The translations under genes were made by a program, and so were the position numbers. This document shows positions 43,375-52,229 of a DNA stretch of 53,836 bases, piece by piece. Position 1 is the first letter of the stretch. Every line of letters starts with the position of its first letter. The stretch comes from Mycobacterium sp. E3251. Lineage in GTDB: Bacteria; Actinomycetota; Actinomycetes; Mycobacteriales; Mycobacteriaceae. Under the pieces are notes generated by a model. The model did no database searches and was not told the DNA's origin. It saw only the letters and a program-made list of their open reading frames with translations. The stretch is taken from contig NZ_LZJF01000007.1 of the NCBI RefSeq assembly GCF_001666835.1, forward strand, positions 1 to 53,836. Reading direction: 5' to 3'.

Positions 43375-45066
43375 ATGTCCACCGACGTTCGCGGTGACCG
43401 GCTGCCGGGTCTCGGCATGCTCGCATCCGCGCTCGCGGGCCGGGCCGTAGCGGTGGCCGAACTGCGTCCGGGCGAACCGTCGTGGACCGACGGCCAGACC
43501 ATTCACGTCGACGCGGGTGCGAGCGCCCGCCGGCAGCTCGAAGCCGTTGCCGTGCAGGCGTCGATGATCGCGGCCGGCAGCCTGGATCCGGACATGATGC
43601 GCCCCCTACTGCGCCGCCCTCGGGTGGCCAAGCGCTACCTGGCGGTGGAGGGGCACCGCGCGCTCGCGGCCAACGCCGACCTGTTGCCGGGCGTTCTGGC
43701 TTCCCTCGCCGACCCCGACGCCGCGGGGCGGAGCGATTCGCCCGCCACTTCGCTGCGGCTCGCCGACGGGCGGGAGCCGATCGGTAACCCCGCACCGGAA
43801 TTCGGCATCATTCGCGCCGGGAAGGTGCTGGCCGCGTCGGCCCGGGCGCCCGAACGGCGAGAAAAGGAACAACCCGGGCATATCCCGAGGAGCGGCGGCA
43901 CCGACGATCTGAAAGAACTCGCCGTGGACGAGACCGACGACTCCGACGGCCCCGACATGTTCACCAGCCCGGTGGGTGGGGGCGGTTTCATCGGCAAGTG
44001 GCTGAAGAAGATGCTGTCTTCGGCGCGCAACACCGCTAACGGCGGCGGACCACCCGGCGCGGACACCCCGACGCATCGGACCGACTCCGCCAGGCGCAGG
44101 TTGCACGCGGTGACCTCGCTGGCCCCCACGTCGAGCGGGGACGGCGAAGATCAGCCGAAGCCCACGGACGGCTTCACGTATCCGGAATGGGACGCCGGCC
44201 GCAAGAAGTACCGCTCAGCGTGGTGCACGGTGCGCGAGGTCGAGGCGGGGATCAAACCGTCCGTGACGCACGCGATCGAACCCGCCATCAGCGTGCGCCG
44301 CCCACTCTCCCGACTCGGGATGGGCCTGCACCGCCGCCACCGGCAGTCGCAGGGCGACGACATCGACATCGACGCGGCGGTCGAGGCCCGGGTTGAGGTG
44401 CTGGCGGGATCGGTGCCTGACGAGGCGGTGTACCTGGACAGCCTCCGCCGCAGGCGAGACCTGTCGGTGCTGCTCCTGCTCGACGTGTCGGGGTCGGCGG
44501 CCGAGCCGGGCACGGTGGGGCGGACGGTGCATCAGCAACAGCGGGCGGCGGTCGCCAACCTCACCGTCGCACTTCACGACCTGGGCGACCGGGTTGCGCT
44601 CTACGCCTATTACTCGCAGGGGCGGCGCGCGGTGACCGTGGTGCCGGTGAAGCGGTTCGACGACCACCTCGACACGCGAGTCATGAAGCGGCTCAACAGC
44701 CTTGAACCCGGCGCGTACTCACGCCTCGGTGCGGCCATTCGGCACGGGTCGGCGGTGCTGGAGGCGCGCGGTGGCACGTCGCGGCGGCTGCTGATGGTGG
44801 TTTCCGACGGGCTCGCCTACGACCACGGGTACGAGCGGACCTACGGCGCCGCCGACGCGCGCCGCGCCCTGAGCGAGGCCCGCCATCGTGGCACCGGCTG
44901 CGTCTGCCTGACCGTCGGCGCGGGAACCGACGTGGCGTCGCTGCGCCGGGTCTTCGGCACCGCCGCGCACGCCACCATCGCGCGCCCGGACCAACTCGCC
45001 GGCGTGATCGGGCCGCTGTTCCGGTCCGCACTGCGCTCGGCCGAGGTCCGCCGCAGGGTGTCGTGA
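43375..45066 (+). CDS. VWA-domain protein, NorD/CbbO-like
   Basis: The 563-residue product has a C-terminal von Willebrand factor A domain with the MIDAS metal site DVSGS in LLLLDVSGSAAEPG, followed by VSDGLAYDHGYE and the late TVGAGTD. The N-terminal half is long, variable and partly acidic and disordered (DETDDSDGPD). This is the layout of NorD/CbbO proteins, which work with a MoxR-type ATPase to activate a client enzyme. ATG 43375 follows GGAG (43364-43367). The gene is divergent from the dehydrogenase operon and followed after 109 bases by the matching ATPase gene. There is no transmembrane span. Confidence 0.88.
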   Translation: MSTDVRGDRLPGLGMLASALAGRAVAVAELRPGEPSWTDGQTIHVDAGASARRQLEAVAVQASMIAAGSLDPDMMRPLLRRPRVAKRYLAVEGHRALAANADLLPGVLASLADPDAAGRSDSPATSLRLADGREPIGNPAPEFGIIRAGKVLAASARAPERREKEQPGHIPRSGGTDDLKELAVDETDDSDGPDMFTSPVGGGGFIGKWLKKMLSSARNTANGGGPPGADTPTHRTDSARRRLHAVTSLAPTSSGDGEDQPKPTDGFTYPEWDAGRKKYRSAWCTVREVEAGIKPSVTHAIEPAISVRRPLSRLGMGLHRRHRQSQGDDIDIDAAVEARVEVLAGSVPDEAVYLDSLRRRRDLSVLLLLDVSGSAAEPGTVGRTVHQQQRAAVANLTVALHDLGDRVALYAYYSQGRRAVTVVPVKRFDDHLDTRVMKRLNSLEPGAYSRLGAAIRHGSAVLEARGGTSRRLLMVVSDGLAYDHGYERTYGAADARRALSEARHRGTGCVCLTVGAGTDVASLRRVFGTAAHATIARPDQLAGVIGPLFRSALRSAEVRRRVS

Positions 45067-45114
45067 CATGCCGCCCGATCGCATCGCCGAACTTAAACAT
45101 GCTCGTCAGAGCGC

Positions 45115-45144
45115 TTGAAACAAATATCTGTTCCGATATAGGCT
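45115..45144 (+). promoter_or_regulatory. Promoter with embedded operator copy 2
   Basis: TTGAAA (45115-45120) and TAGGCT (45139-45144, 18-base spacer) or TATAGG (45137-45142, 16-base spacer) form a promoter for the ATPase gene. The palindrome GAAACAAATATCTGTTCC (45117-45134) fills the spacer; 14 of its 18 positions are self-complementary. Its reverse complement carries the GGAACAGATATTTG of operator copy 1. Nothing else is recognisable in this 109-base gap. Confidence 0.65.
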
Positions 45145-45175
45145 GCATGCACCGTCGGTAGCAGAAGGGGAAGCT

Positions 45176-46030
45176 ATGGCCAACGAGTCCGGGCTTGCGC
45201 ACCGGAACGGCGCGGTCCCCGAAGCCGGCGGAACGCGGCCGTATTACCAAGCGATCGGCGGCGAGGAAGCCATTTTCAAGGCCGCGTACCGCCAGGGGCT
45301 GGCCGTCGTCCTGAAGGGCCCGACGGGATGCGGCAAAACCCGATTCGTTGAGGCGATGGCCCATGACCTCGGGCGGCCGCTGATCACCGTCGCCTGCCAT
45401 GACGACCTCACCACCGCGGATCTCGTCGGCCGGTATCTGCTGCGGGGCGACGAGACGGTGTGGCTGGACGGACCGCTGACCCGGGCGGTGCGCGAGGGCG
45501 CGATCTGCTATCTCGACGAGGTGGTGGAAGCGCGGCAGGACACCACCGTGGTGCTGCATCCGCTCGCGGATCACCGGCGACAGCTGCCGATCGAACGACT
45601 TGGAGTCACGCTGGACGCGGCACCCGGATTCGGCCTGGTGGTGTCCTACAACCCCGGCTACCAGAGCGTGCTGAAGGACCTCAAAGATTCCACCCGGCAG
45701 CGGATGGTCGCCATCGAATTCGATTTCCCCGCAGCAGATGTCGAAGAAGGCATCGTCACGCACGAGGCCGGGGTGGACCCTGCCACCGCCGCCGAACTGG
45801 TGCGGTTCGGACAAGCTATCCGCCGACTGGAAACCGGAGGACTGCGCGAAGTCGCGTCAACCCGGGTACTGATCGCGGCGGGCCGGCTCATCGTGGAGGG
45901 GCTGACGATGCGCGAGGCGGCTCGCGCCGCGATCGCGGGGCCTCTCACCGACGACGTGGCGGTGGGCAGGGCGCTGGGCGAGATGATCGAAATCTATCTG
46001 GGCGGGGCATCGAATGAATTGCGGCAGTGA
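45176..46030 (+). CDS. MoxR/NorQ-type AAA+ ATPase
   Basis: The 284-residue product is an AAA+ ATPase of the CbbQ/NirQ/NorQ group. Walker A is [16 protein letters not shown], Walker B is [11 protein letters not shown], sensor 1 is [11 protein letters not shown], and a late [15 protein letters not shown] contributes the arginine finger region. The C-terminal helical lid ends in [11 protein letters not shown]. Such ATPases form hexamers that bind a VWA partner and remodel or metallate a client enzyme. The ATG has AAGGGGAAG upstream. It is followed after 20 bases by the binding-protein gene. Confidence 0.92.
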   Translation: MANESGLAHRNGAVPEAGGTRPYYQAIGGEEAIFKAAYRQGLAVVLKGPTGCGKTRFVEAMAHDLGRPLITVACHDDLTTADLVGRYLLRGDETVWLDGPLTRAVREGAICYLDEVVEARQDTTVVLHPLADHRRQLPIERLGVTLDAAPGFGLVVSYNPGYQSVLKDLKDSTRQRMVAIEFDFPAADVEEGIVTHEAGVDPATAAELVRFGQAIRRLETGGLREVASTRVLIAAGRLIVEGLTMREAARAAIAGPLTDDVAVGRALGEMIEIYLGGASNELRQ

Positions 46031-46050
46031 GCTAGTCACCGGGAGGTCAG

Positions 46051-47163
46051 ATGTCCTACGAAAGCAGCGCTGAGCCGATCAAGGTCGGCTACCTGATGGA
46101 TTTCACGCTGCCACCGGGGTTCCCGGAAGAACTGATGGCGAGTTTCACGCGGTGCTTCGACCTCGTATTCGAAGAAGCCGTCGAACAGGGCCTGATCGAT
46201 CGTCCGGTGCAGATGATCTACCGCGAGGTGGAGGGTTTACCCAAAGGTTCGGTCAAGTCGGTGATCGACGCTTTCGGCGAGCTGGTCGACGAGGGCTGTC
46301 TGGTGGTGTTCGGGCCGCACATCACCGACAACTGCGTGCCGACCCGCGAGGCGATCGAGGAGCGGTTCAAGGTGCCGGCGATCAGCGTCACCGGCACCGA
46401 CGACTGGCTGGGCGAATGGACCTTCGCCTTCCCGCAGGGCTCGATGACCGACGAGCCGATCTTCATCGCCGACCTCGTCGCCAAACGCGGACTCTCCGAG
46501 ATCGGAGTACTCGTGGAGCAGAACCTGATCGGCGAAAGCTACCTGAAGAACCTGCGAACCGCATGCCGCCGCAAGGGGATCCGAATCGTCGCGGAAGCGG
46601 CGATCGCCCAGACCGCGCAAGACATCAACGACGCCGTCCGCGCGCTGCACGAGGCCAAGTCCGAGGCGGTCGTGCATCTGGGCTTCGGCTTCGGCATCGT
46701 GTTTATCAACCCCGCGCTGGAAGCCGTCGACTGGGATCCACCGCGATTCACCACCACCGCTTTCCAGAACGCCTGGGTGAACCCCATCATGTGGGACGCG
46801 TTCATGGGGTGGGTCGGGGTCGACCAGTATGACGAGGCGAACCGGCTCGGCCAGGAATTCCTCGACCGGTACGCGATGAAATACGACGGCAGCCGGCCCG
46901 AATATTGCGTATCGGTGGTCAACCATGACGTTGCCGCCACACTCGTCCGCGCGTTTTCCGACGCTCACCCACTCAGCCCGCGCGGCGTCAAAGAGGCATT
47001 GGAGCGGGTGAAGATGATGCCCGCCGCGTCGGGCGCACCCGGCACCCGCGTCTCCTTCGGGAAATGGACCCGCCGTGCCTGGATGGGCGCCGGCTATCTG
47101 GTCGCACGGACGCTCGACGCCGACCACACCAACTCGCATCTCGTCGATCGCTTCGGAGAGTAA
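46051..47163 (+). CDS. Periplasmic-binding-fold protein without signal peptide
   Basis: The 370-residue product has the type I periplasmic-binding fold of branched-chain amino acid (LivJ/AmiC-type) binding proteins: IKVGYLMDFTLPPGF, GPHITDNCVPTREAIEERF, TGTDDWLGEWTFAFPQG, IGVLVEQNLIGESYLKNLR and TTTAFQNAWVNPIMWDAF. There is no signal peptide or lipobox, so it should remain in the cytoplasm, and no ABC permease or ATPase gene is nearby. AmiC, a cytosolic member of this fold, acts as a ligand sensor and offers a model. A GGGAGG ribosome-binding site precedes ATG 46051, 20 bases after the ATPase stop. The ligand is unknown. Confidence 0.88.
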   Translation: MSYESSAEPIKVGYLMDFTLPPGFPEELMASFTRCFDLVFEEAVEQGLIDRPVQMIYREVEGLPKGSVKSVIDAFGELVDEGCLVVFGPHITDNCVPTREAIEERFKVPAISVTGTDDWLGEWTFAFPQGSMTDEPIFIADLVAKRGLSEIGVLVEQNLIGESYLKNLRTACRRKGIRIVAEAAIAQTAQDINDAVRALHEAKSEAVVHLGFGFGIVFINPALEAVDWDPPRFTTTAFQNAWVNPIMWDAFMGWVGVDQYDEANRLGQEFLDRYAMKYDGSRPEYCVSVVNHDVAATLVRAFSDAHPLSPRGVKEALERVKMMPAASGAPGTRVSFGKWTRRAWMGAGYLVARTLDADHTNSHLVDRFGE

Positions 47164-47170
47164 GGCTGAC

Positions 47171-48313
47171 ATGAGCACCGAACAATCGACACCGCCTGCC
47201 GCACAAGAAGAACCGGTATCGCCGCGAGGTACCGAGAAACGCGCCTGGGGCGGTTGGATCGCCGGCGCCGCGCTGGCCGCGTTCGCGCTGTTCTTCATCG
47301 CGAACTGCCGCGTCGCCCTAGACCCGCGCGTCGCCAACCCGAACGTGCAAGGCCGGCCCCGCCCCGTCAAGTTCATCTTCGGCCTGGACTACATCACCTT
47401 CCTGCACATCGCCACGTGCGTCATGCTGGTCGTCCTGCTCGTGGTGTTCATCAGGGGCTGGCGCCGCAACCCGGGCAGCCCGGTGATGCTGATGTTCCTG
47501 TGCACCACGCTGATCGTGTGGCAGGACCCGATCATGAACTGGGCCCCGTTCGCGGTGTACAACCCCGACCTCATCCACTGGCCGGAGTCCTGGCCGCTGG
47601 TGTCGCTCTCGCCCACCGTCGAGCCGTTCGTCGTATTCGGTTACGTCACCTTCTATTTCGGGCCCTACTTTCCGGCGGTCTGGATCCTGCGCAAGCTGCA
47701 GGCCAGGTACGGGGCGACGTCGTTCGTGGCGCGGCACCCGCTGGTCAGCCTGGGGCTGCTGACCTGTGCGATCGGCTTCGTCTTCGATGCCTGGCTGGAG
47801 ATCCAGCTCGTCCACATGGGCATGTACGTCTACTCCCAGGTGATTCCGTGGGGCTCGGTGTTCACCGGCACGACGTTCCAGTTCCCGCTGATCTGGGAGT
47901 CGTTCTCGGTGACCTTCGTGATGGTCCCCGCGGCGATACTGTGCTACCGCGACGACACCGGCAGATCAGTGGCCGAGAAGCTGGCCGCGAAGGCCAGGAT
48001 CTTCCCGGCGCGCCCGGTGCTCGGCACGTTCCTGGTGATGTTCGCCATCATCAACGTCTCCTACTTCACCTACGGGGCGTGGTTCTGGGTCATCAAGGTC
48101 AGCCATGCGGCGACTTCCGTCGCGTGCCCGTGGCCTTACCCCGAGGCGAAAGTCTATGACCCGCAAGGCTATTACGAGAAGGCTGGCGCGCAAGGTCCCT
48201 ACTCGGTCGGCATCTGGTCGACCTGGGCAAGCGGGGAACCCAATGGGCGACCACATGTGGATCCGCTGCCGCCGGGCGAAGGTTCCTGCGCAAACCTGAG
48301 CACGCATGGCTGA
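47171..48313 (+). CDS. AveC-like (spirocyclase family) membrane protein
   Basis: The 380-residue product has about six to seven transmembrane spans (GWIAGAALAAFALFFIANCR, FLHIATCVMLVVLLVVFIRG, MLMFLCTTLIVWQDPIMNW, VVFGYVTFYFGPYFPAVWIL, PLVSLGLLTCAIGFVFDAWL, VTFVMVPAAILCYRDD, LVMFAIINVSYFTYGAWFWV) and a proline-rich C-terminus. It matches the actinobacterial proteins named spirocyclase AveC family, after the avermectin spiroketal enzyme. The mycobacterial members have no known role. It follows the binding-protein gene by seven bases and overlaps the next gene by eight, so it lies within an operon. Confidence 0.82.
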   Translation: MSTEQSTPPAAQEEPVSPRGTEKRAWGGWIAGAALAAFALFFIANCRVALDPRVANPNVQGRPRPVKFIFGLDYITFLHIATCVMLVVLLVVFIRGWRRNPGSPVMLMFLCTTLIVWQDPIMNWAPFAVYNPDLIHWPESWPLVSLSPTVEPFVVFGYVTFYFGPYFPAVWILRKLQARYGATSFVARHPLVSLGLLTCAIGFVFDAWLEIQLVHMGMYVYSQVIPWGSVFTGTTFQFPLIWESFSVTFVMVPAAILCYRDDTGRSVAEKLAAKARIFPARPVLGTFLVMFAIINVSYFTYGAWFWVIKVSHAATSVACPWPYPEAKVYDPQGYYEKAGAQGPYSVGIWSTWASGEPNGRPHVDPLPPGEGSCANLSTHG

Positions 48314-49295
48314 GCCGCGCACCGTCGTCATCACCGGTGCGTCGCGCGGACTGGGGTTCGCCTCGGCCGTGCGCCTGCACCGCGAAGGCTGGCGCGTGGT
48401 CGCGGCCATGCGGACGCCCGATCGCGCCCTGCCGCTGCTCCGGGAGGTGACTGGGGCGGTGGAAAACGATGACCGGCTGATCGGCGTGCAGCTCGACCTG
48501 TTAGACCCCGCGTCGGTCTCGTCGGCGGCCAAGGCCATCGAAGAGGCCGTCGGGGCTCCCTACGCGCTGGTGCACAATGCCGGGATCTCCGCCGCCGGAA
48601 TGGTGGAGGAGACCGATATGGCGCTGTGGCAGAACATGTTTGCCACCAGCGTCCTGGGCCCCGTCGCGCTCACCCAGGCTCTGCTGCCGTCGATGCGGGC
48701 GGCGGGCGAGGGCCGCATCGTTCTGGTATCCAGCGCGGCCGGGGTGCGCGGTCAGCCGGGCACCGCGCCGTATTCGGCGGCCAAAGGGGCGCTGGAGCGG
48801 TGGGGTGAGTCGATGGGGTGCGAGATTGCGCCGTTCGGCCTCGGTGTCACGGTTCTGGTGGCCGGTATGTACGACACCGAGATCATCACCGACGCGGGGA
48901 CGATCGACAATCGCGACTTCGGCGGCCCGTACGCGCGGCTGCACACCACCATGGACAGCCGGGGCAGGGCCGCGATGAAATTGGCCCGGCCGCCCGAGCG
49001 ATTCACCGATGGCCTGCTCAAGGCGCTCGATGACCGGGAGCCGTTCCGCCGCCGCGGTATCGGCCCCGATGCCTCAATGCTGCTGGCCGCCAGCAGGATC
49101 CTGCCGGCCTCGGGTATGCACCACATGTCGCGGATCGTGCTCGGCATACCGAGACAAGGGTCGATGCGGGATGGGGGGTGGCCGTTGACGGTGGGCCAAC
49201 GGGCGATGGTGTTCGCGGCGCGCGTGTTACCGCAGCCGGTGTTGCAACGCGTGGCCGCGGTGGCGGCGAAGCGCAGGGAAAGGCAAGGGGGCTGA
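48306..49295 (+). CDS. Short-chain dehydrogenase/reductase
   Basis: The 329-residue product is a classical SDR: VVITGASRGLGFASAVRL, an NAG motif (LVHNAGISAAG), catalytic Ser in LVSSAAGVRG, and YSAAKGALE with the Tyr-Lys pair. The C-terminus is longer than the 250-residue norm, with a hydrophobic, lipid-binding-like stretch. It likely oxidises or reduces a hydroxyl made by the neighbouring P450. It overlaps the AveC-like gene by eight bases, and the P450 follows after eight. Confidence 0.9.
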   Translation: MAEPRTVVITGASRGLGFASAVRLHREGWRVVAAMRTPDRALPLLREVTGAVENDDRLIGVQLDLLDPASVSSAAKAIEEAVGAPYALVHNAGISAAGMVEETDMALWQNMFATSVLGPVALTQALLPSMRAAGEGRIVLVSSAAGVRGQPGTAPYSAAKGALERWGESMGCEIAPFGLGVTVLVAGMYDTEIITDAGTIDNRDFGGPYARLHTTMDSRGRAAMKLARPPERFTDGLLKALDDREPFRRRGIGPDASMLLAASRILPASGMHHMSRIVLGIPRQGSMRDGGWPLTVGQRAMVFAARVLPQPVLQRVAAVAAKRRERQGG

Positions 49296-49303
49296 ACGAA
49301 AGT

Positions 49304-50518
49304 ATGGAACAGCTATTCGACGATCTGGAGGACTTCGGCGCCTTCGACGATGCGGTCTCCGGCGATGTGCGCGACCCGTACACCGAACTGGCGCGACTTC
49401 GCCGCGAGGAGCCCATTCAACGGTTGGATGTCTCCGGGATGCCGCATGAGGAGTCCAAGCCGGTCTTCATCGTTTACCGCCACGAAGATGCCCAGCAGAT
49501 GCTGCGTGATAACGAGACGTTCTCGTCGGCGGCGGTCATCGCGGCGTTCGGTCCGGTGTTGGGCGAGCGGGTGATGCTGGGCATGGACGAGCCGGTGCAC
49601 GGGCGGTTGCGATCGTTGGTGTCAAAGGCGTTCTCGCAGAAGGCATTGGCACGATGGCAAGACGAGTTGGTCGGGCGGGTGGGCAACAGCCTGATCGACA
49701 AGTTCGCCTCGAACGGCAAGGCCGATCTGGTCAAGGAATTCACCTTCGACTACCCGAGTCGGATCATCGCGGGCCTGCTGGGCCTGCCGGAGGAGGACTA
49801 CCCCCAGTTCCAGCGATGGTCCATCTCGTTGTTGAGCTGGATCCTGAATCCCGAACGTGGCCTTGCCGCGTCGGCCGCGCTGTGCGATTACTTCGCGCCG
49901 ATCCTGGCATCCCGCCGCCTCGAACCCCGGGACGACCTGATCAGCGCGCTGGCCGAGGCGGAGATCGACGGGGAGAAGCTCGCAGACGAGGAAATCTACT
50001 CGTTCCTCCGCCTGCTGCTCCCCGCCGGGGTGGAGACGACGTACCGGTCCCTCGGCAGCCTGCTGCTCGCGCTGCTGTCGGCTCCCGCGCAGCTGGATGC
50101 CATCCGCGCGGACCGGTCGCTACTGCCACAGGCCATCGAGGAGGGTGTGCGGTGGGAACCGCCCCTGCTGACCATCACCCGGGTGGCCACCCGCGACACC
50201 GAACTCGGCGGGGTGCCGATACCGGCAGGCTCGACGGTGATGCCGATGCTGGGTTCCGCCAACCGGCAGGAAGACCGCTACCCCAATCCGGACACCTTCG
50301 ACATCTTCCGGCAAGCCAGGGCGCACCTGGGGTGGGGGCACGGCGTGCACGTCTGCCTTGGCATGCATCTGGCCCGGCTGGAAATGCGCACCGCCATCAA
50401 CCTTTTGCTCGACCGGCTACCGAACCTGCGGCTGGACCCCGGTGCGGACGACCCGCATATCCGCGGGCAGGTTTTCCGCTCGCCGACGTCGGTACCGGTG
50501 CTGTTCGACCCCCGATGA
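49304..50518 (+). CDS. Cytochrome P450
   Basis: The 404-residue product shows the I-helix motif LLPAGVETTYRS, the EEGVRWEPP ExxR helix and the haem loop HLGWGHGVHVCLGMHLAR (Cys ligand, with Trp replacing the usual Phe). It starts at ATG 49304, which leaves eight bases after the SDR stop; an upstream in-frame extension overlaps that SDR gene and is not needed. It is not closely similar to the P450 at 36.8 kb. No ferredoxin is present, so electrons must come from elsewhere. Confidence 0.93.
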   Translation: MEQLFDDLEDFGAFDDAVSGDVRDPYTELARLRREEPIQRLDVSGMPHEESKPVFIVYRHEDAQQMLRDNETFSSAAVIAAFGPVLGERVMLGMDEPVHGRLRSLVSKAFSQKALARWQDELVGRVGNSLIDKFASNGKADLVKEFTFDYPSRIIAGLLGLPEEDYPQFQRWSISLLSWILNPERGLAASAALCDYFAPILASRRLEPRDDLISALAEAEIDGEKLADEEIYSFLRLLLPAGVETTYRSLGSLLLALLSAPAQLDAIRADRSLLPQAIEEGVRWEPPLLTITRVATRDTELGGVPIPAGSTVMPMLGSANRQEDRYPNPDTFDIFRQARAHLGWGHGVHVCLGMHLARLEMRTAINLLLDRLPNLRLDPGADDPHIRGQVFRSPTSVPVLFDPR

Positions 50519-50608
50519 CCAGCCCCGTAAAGGTTGCGCCTTGCCAATCGGCTAGTTTCCGGTAAGGCTCTCCGTAGCCCCTCCGCGATTTCAAAGAGAG
50601 TGACAGAT

Positions 50609-52093
50609 ATGACTGAGGCTGTAAAGGTTCGTTTTGAGCCGAAGATGATGATCGACGGCAAGCTCGTCGACGGGCAAGCCGGCACCTTCACGAACATCAA
50701 CCCGGCGACCGAGGAGCCACTCGGGGAGGTCGCCGACGCATCCAAGGAGGACATGCACCGGGCCATCGACGCCGCCCGGCGCGCCTTCGACGAGAGCGAC
50801 TGGTCGACCAATCGCGAGCTGCGGAAGCGCTGCCTGTTGCAGCTGCACGAGGCGATCGAATCGGAGAAGGAAGAGCTGCGCGAGGAGCTGATCCTGGAGG
50901 TGGGCTCGCCCCGGGCGATCACGTTCGGCCCCCAGCTGGACGCCCCGCTGCAAGACGGGCTGAAGTATCCGGCGAGGTTGATCGACGAGTACGCCTGGGA
51001 AACCGATCTCGGTGATCGGGTGATCAGCCTCACCGGCACGAACACCACCGTCAAGGTATGGCGCGAACCGGTGGGCGTCGTCGGCGCGATCGTGCCGTGG
51101 AATTTCCCCTTCGAGGTCACGCTCAACAAGCTCGGCCAGGCGCTGGGCACCGGCAACACCGTGGTGCTCAAGCCGGCGCCCAACACGCCGTTCAACGCGA
51201 CCCGCCTGGGCCGGCTGATCGCCGAGAAGACCGACATCCCCGCGGGCGTCGTGAACGTCGTCACCGCGTCGGATCATTTTGTCGGCGAGGAGCTTACGCT
51301 GTCGCCGAAGGTCGACCTCATCTCGTTCACCGGGTCCACCACGGTCGGCCAGCGGATCATGGAAAAGGGCGCCGCGACGATGAAGCGGCTGTTCCTGGAG
51401 CTCGGCGGCAAGTCGGCAACCATCGTCCTTGAGGACGCCGATTTCGGGATGGCGTGTGCGATCGGCATCGCGCCGTGCATGCACGCGGGGCAGGGCTGCG
51501 CGAACCCCACCCGGATGCTGCTGCCGCGGTCCCGCTACGACGAGGGTGTAGAGATCCTGAAAAGCATCTACGAGAACGTCACGTGTGGCGACCCGCAGGA
51601 CCCCGGAACGCTGTGTGGGCCGGTGATTTCGGAGGTGCAGCGCAACCGCGTGATGGGCTACATCCGCAAGGGCGTCGAGGAGGGCGCCACCGCGCTGGTC
51701 GGCGGACCGGACGCGCCCACCGGGTTCGACAAGGGTTTCTATGTCAGGCCAACGCTTTTCACCGACGTCGACAACTCGATGACGATCGCCCAGGAGGAGA
51801 TCTTCGGCCCGGTGCTGGCGGTCATTCCGTTCGACGACGAGGAGGACGCGATCCGGATCGCCAACGACAGCAAGTACGGGTTGGCGGGCAATGTGATGTC
51901 GGGCTCGCTCGAGCGTTCGCTGGCGGTGGCCCGGCGGATTCGCGCCGGCTTCATGGGCGTCAACGGCGGCGCACCGTACGGCGCCGACACCCCGTTCGGC
52001 GGTTACAAATACAGCGGGGTGGGCCGCCAGAACGGGGTCGCCGGGTTCGACCAGTACACCGAGGTCAAGTCGGTCGGCTATCCCGCCGGCTGA
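50609..52093 (+). CDS. Aldehyde dehydrogenase
   Basis: The 494-residue product oxidises an aldehyde to a carboxylic acid with NAD(P). Visible are GAIVPWNFPFEVTLNKLGQA, the glycine motif SFTGSTTVGQRIM, the catalytic Glu in FLELGGKSATIVLED and the catalytic Cys in HAGQGCANPTRML, plus QEEIFGPVLAVIPFD. The ATG at 50609 is chosen over an in-frame upstream start at 50534 because homologues begin near MIDGKLVDGQ. The 90-base space after the P450 may hold a weak promoter. Together with the P450 and SDR it would carry an alkyl group to an acid, ready for activation to a CoA ester. Confidence 0.95.
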   Translation: MTEAVKVRFEPKMMIDGKLVDGQAGTFTNINPATEEPLGEVADASKEDMHRAIDAARRAFDESDWSTNRELRKRCLLQLHEAIESEKEELREELILEVGSPRAITFGPQLDAPLQDGLKYPARLIDEYAWETDLGDRVISLTGTNTTVKVWREPVGVVGAIVPWNFPFEVTLNKLGQALGTGNTVVLKPAPNTPFNATRLGRLIAEKTDIPAGVVNVVTASDHFVGEELTLSPKVDLISFTGSTTVGQRIMEKGAATMKRLFLELGGKSATIVLEDADFGMACAIGIAPCMHAGQGCANPTRMLLPRSRYDEGVEILKSIYENVTCGDPQDPGTLCGPVISEVQRNRVMGYIRKGVEEGATALVGGPDAPTGFDKGFYVRPTLFTDVDNSMTIAQEEIFGPVLAVIPFDDEEDAIRIANDSKYGLAGNVMSGSLERSLAVARRIRAGFMGVNGGAPYGADTPFGGYKYSGVGRQNGVAGFDQYTEVKSVGYPAG

Positions 52094-52109
52094 GAGGGTT
52101 ATTCTTCGG

Positions 52110-52166
52110 CGAGATTGCCGTCGTGGCTGTGGTTTTCGCTCGACCGCGACCCTGGCGGCAATCTCG
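52110..52166. terminator. Hairpin between convergent ALDH and mceF genes
   Basis: CGAGATTGCCG (52110-52120) and CGGCAATCTCG (52156-52166) are exact inverted complements around a 35-base spacer. The element lies between two convergent genes and probably ends both transcripts. Its arms and layout resemble the 30.4 kb element, and it may be a dispersed mycobacterial element. Confidence 0.6.
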
Positions 52167-52229
52167 GCGCGGGTGCGGGTAGCGGGGCGCGACGTCGTGC
52201 GATTCGCGTGACGCTGGAGCCGGCGGGGT

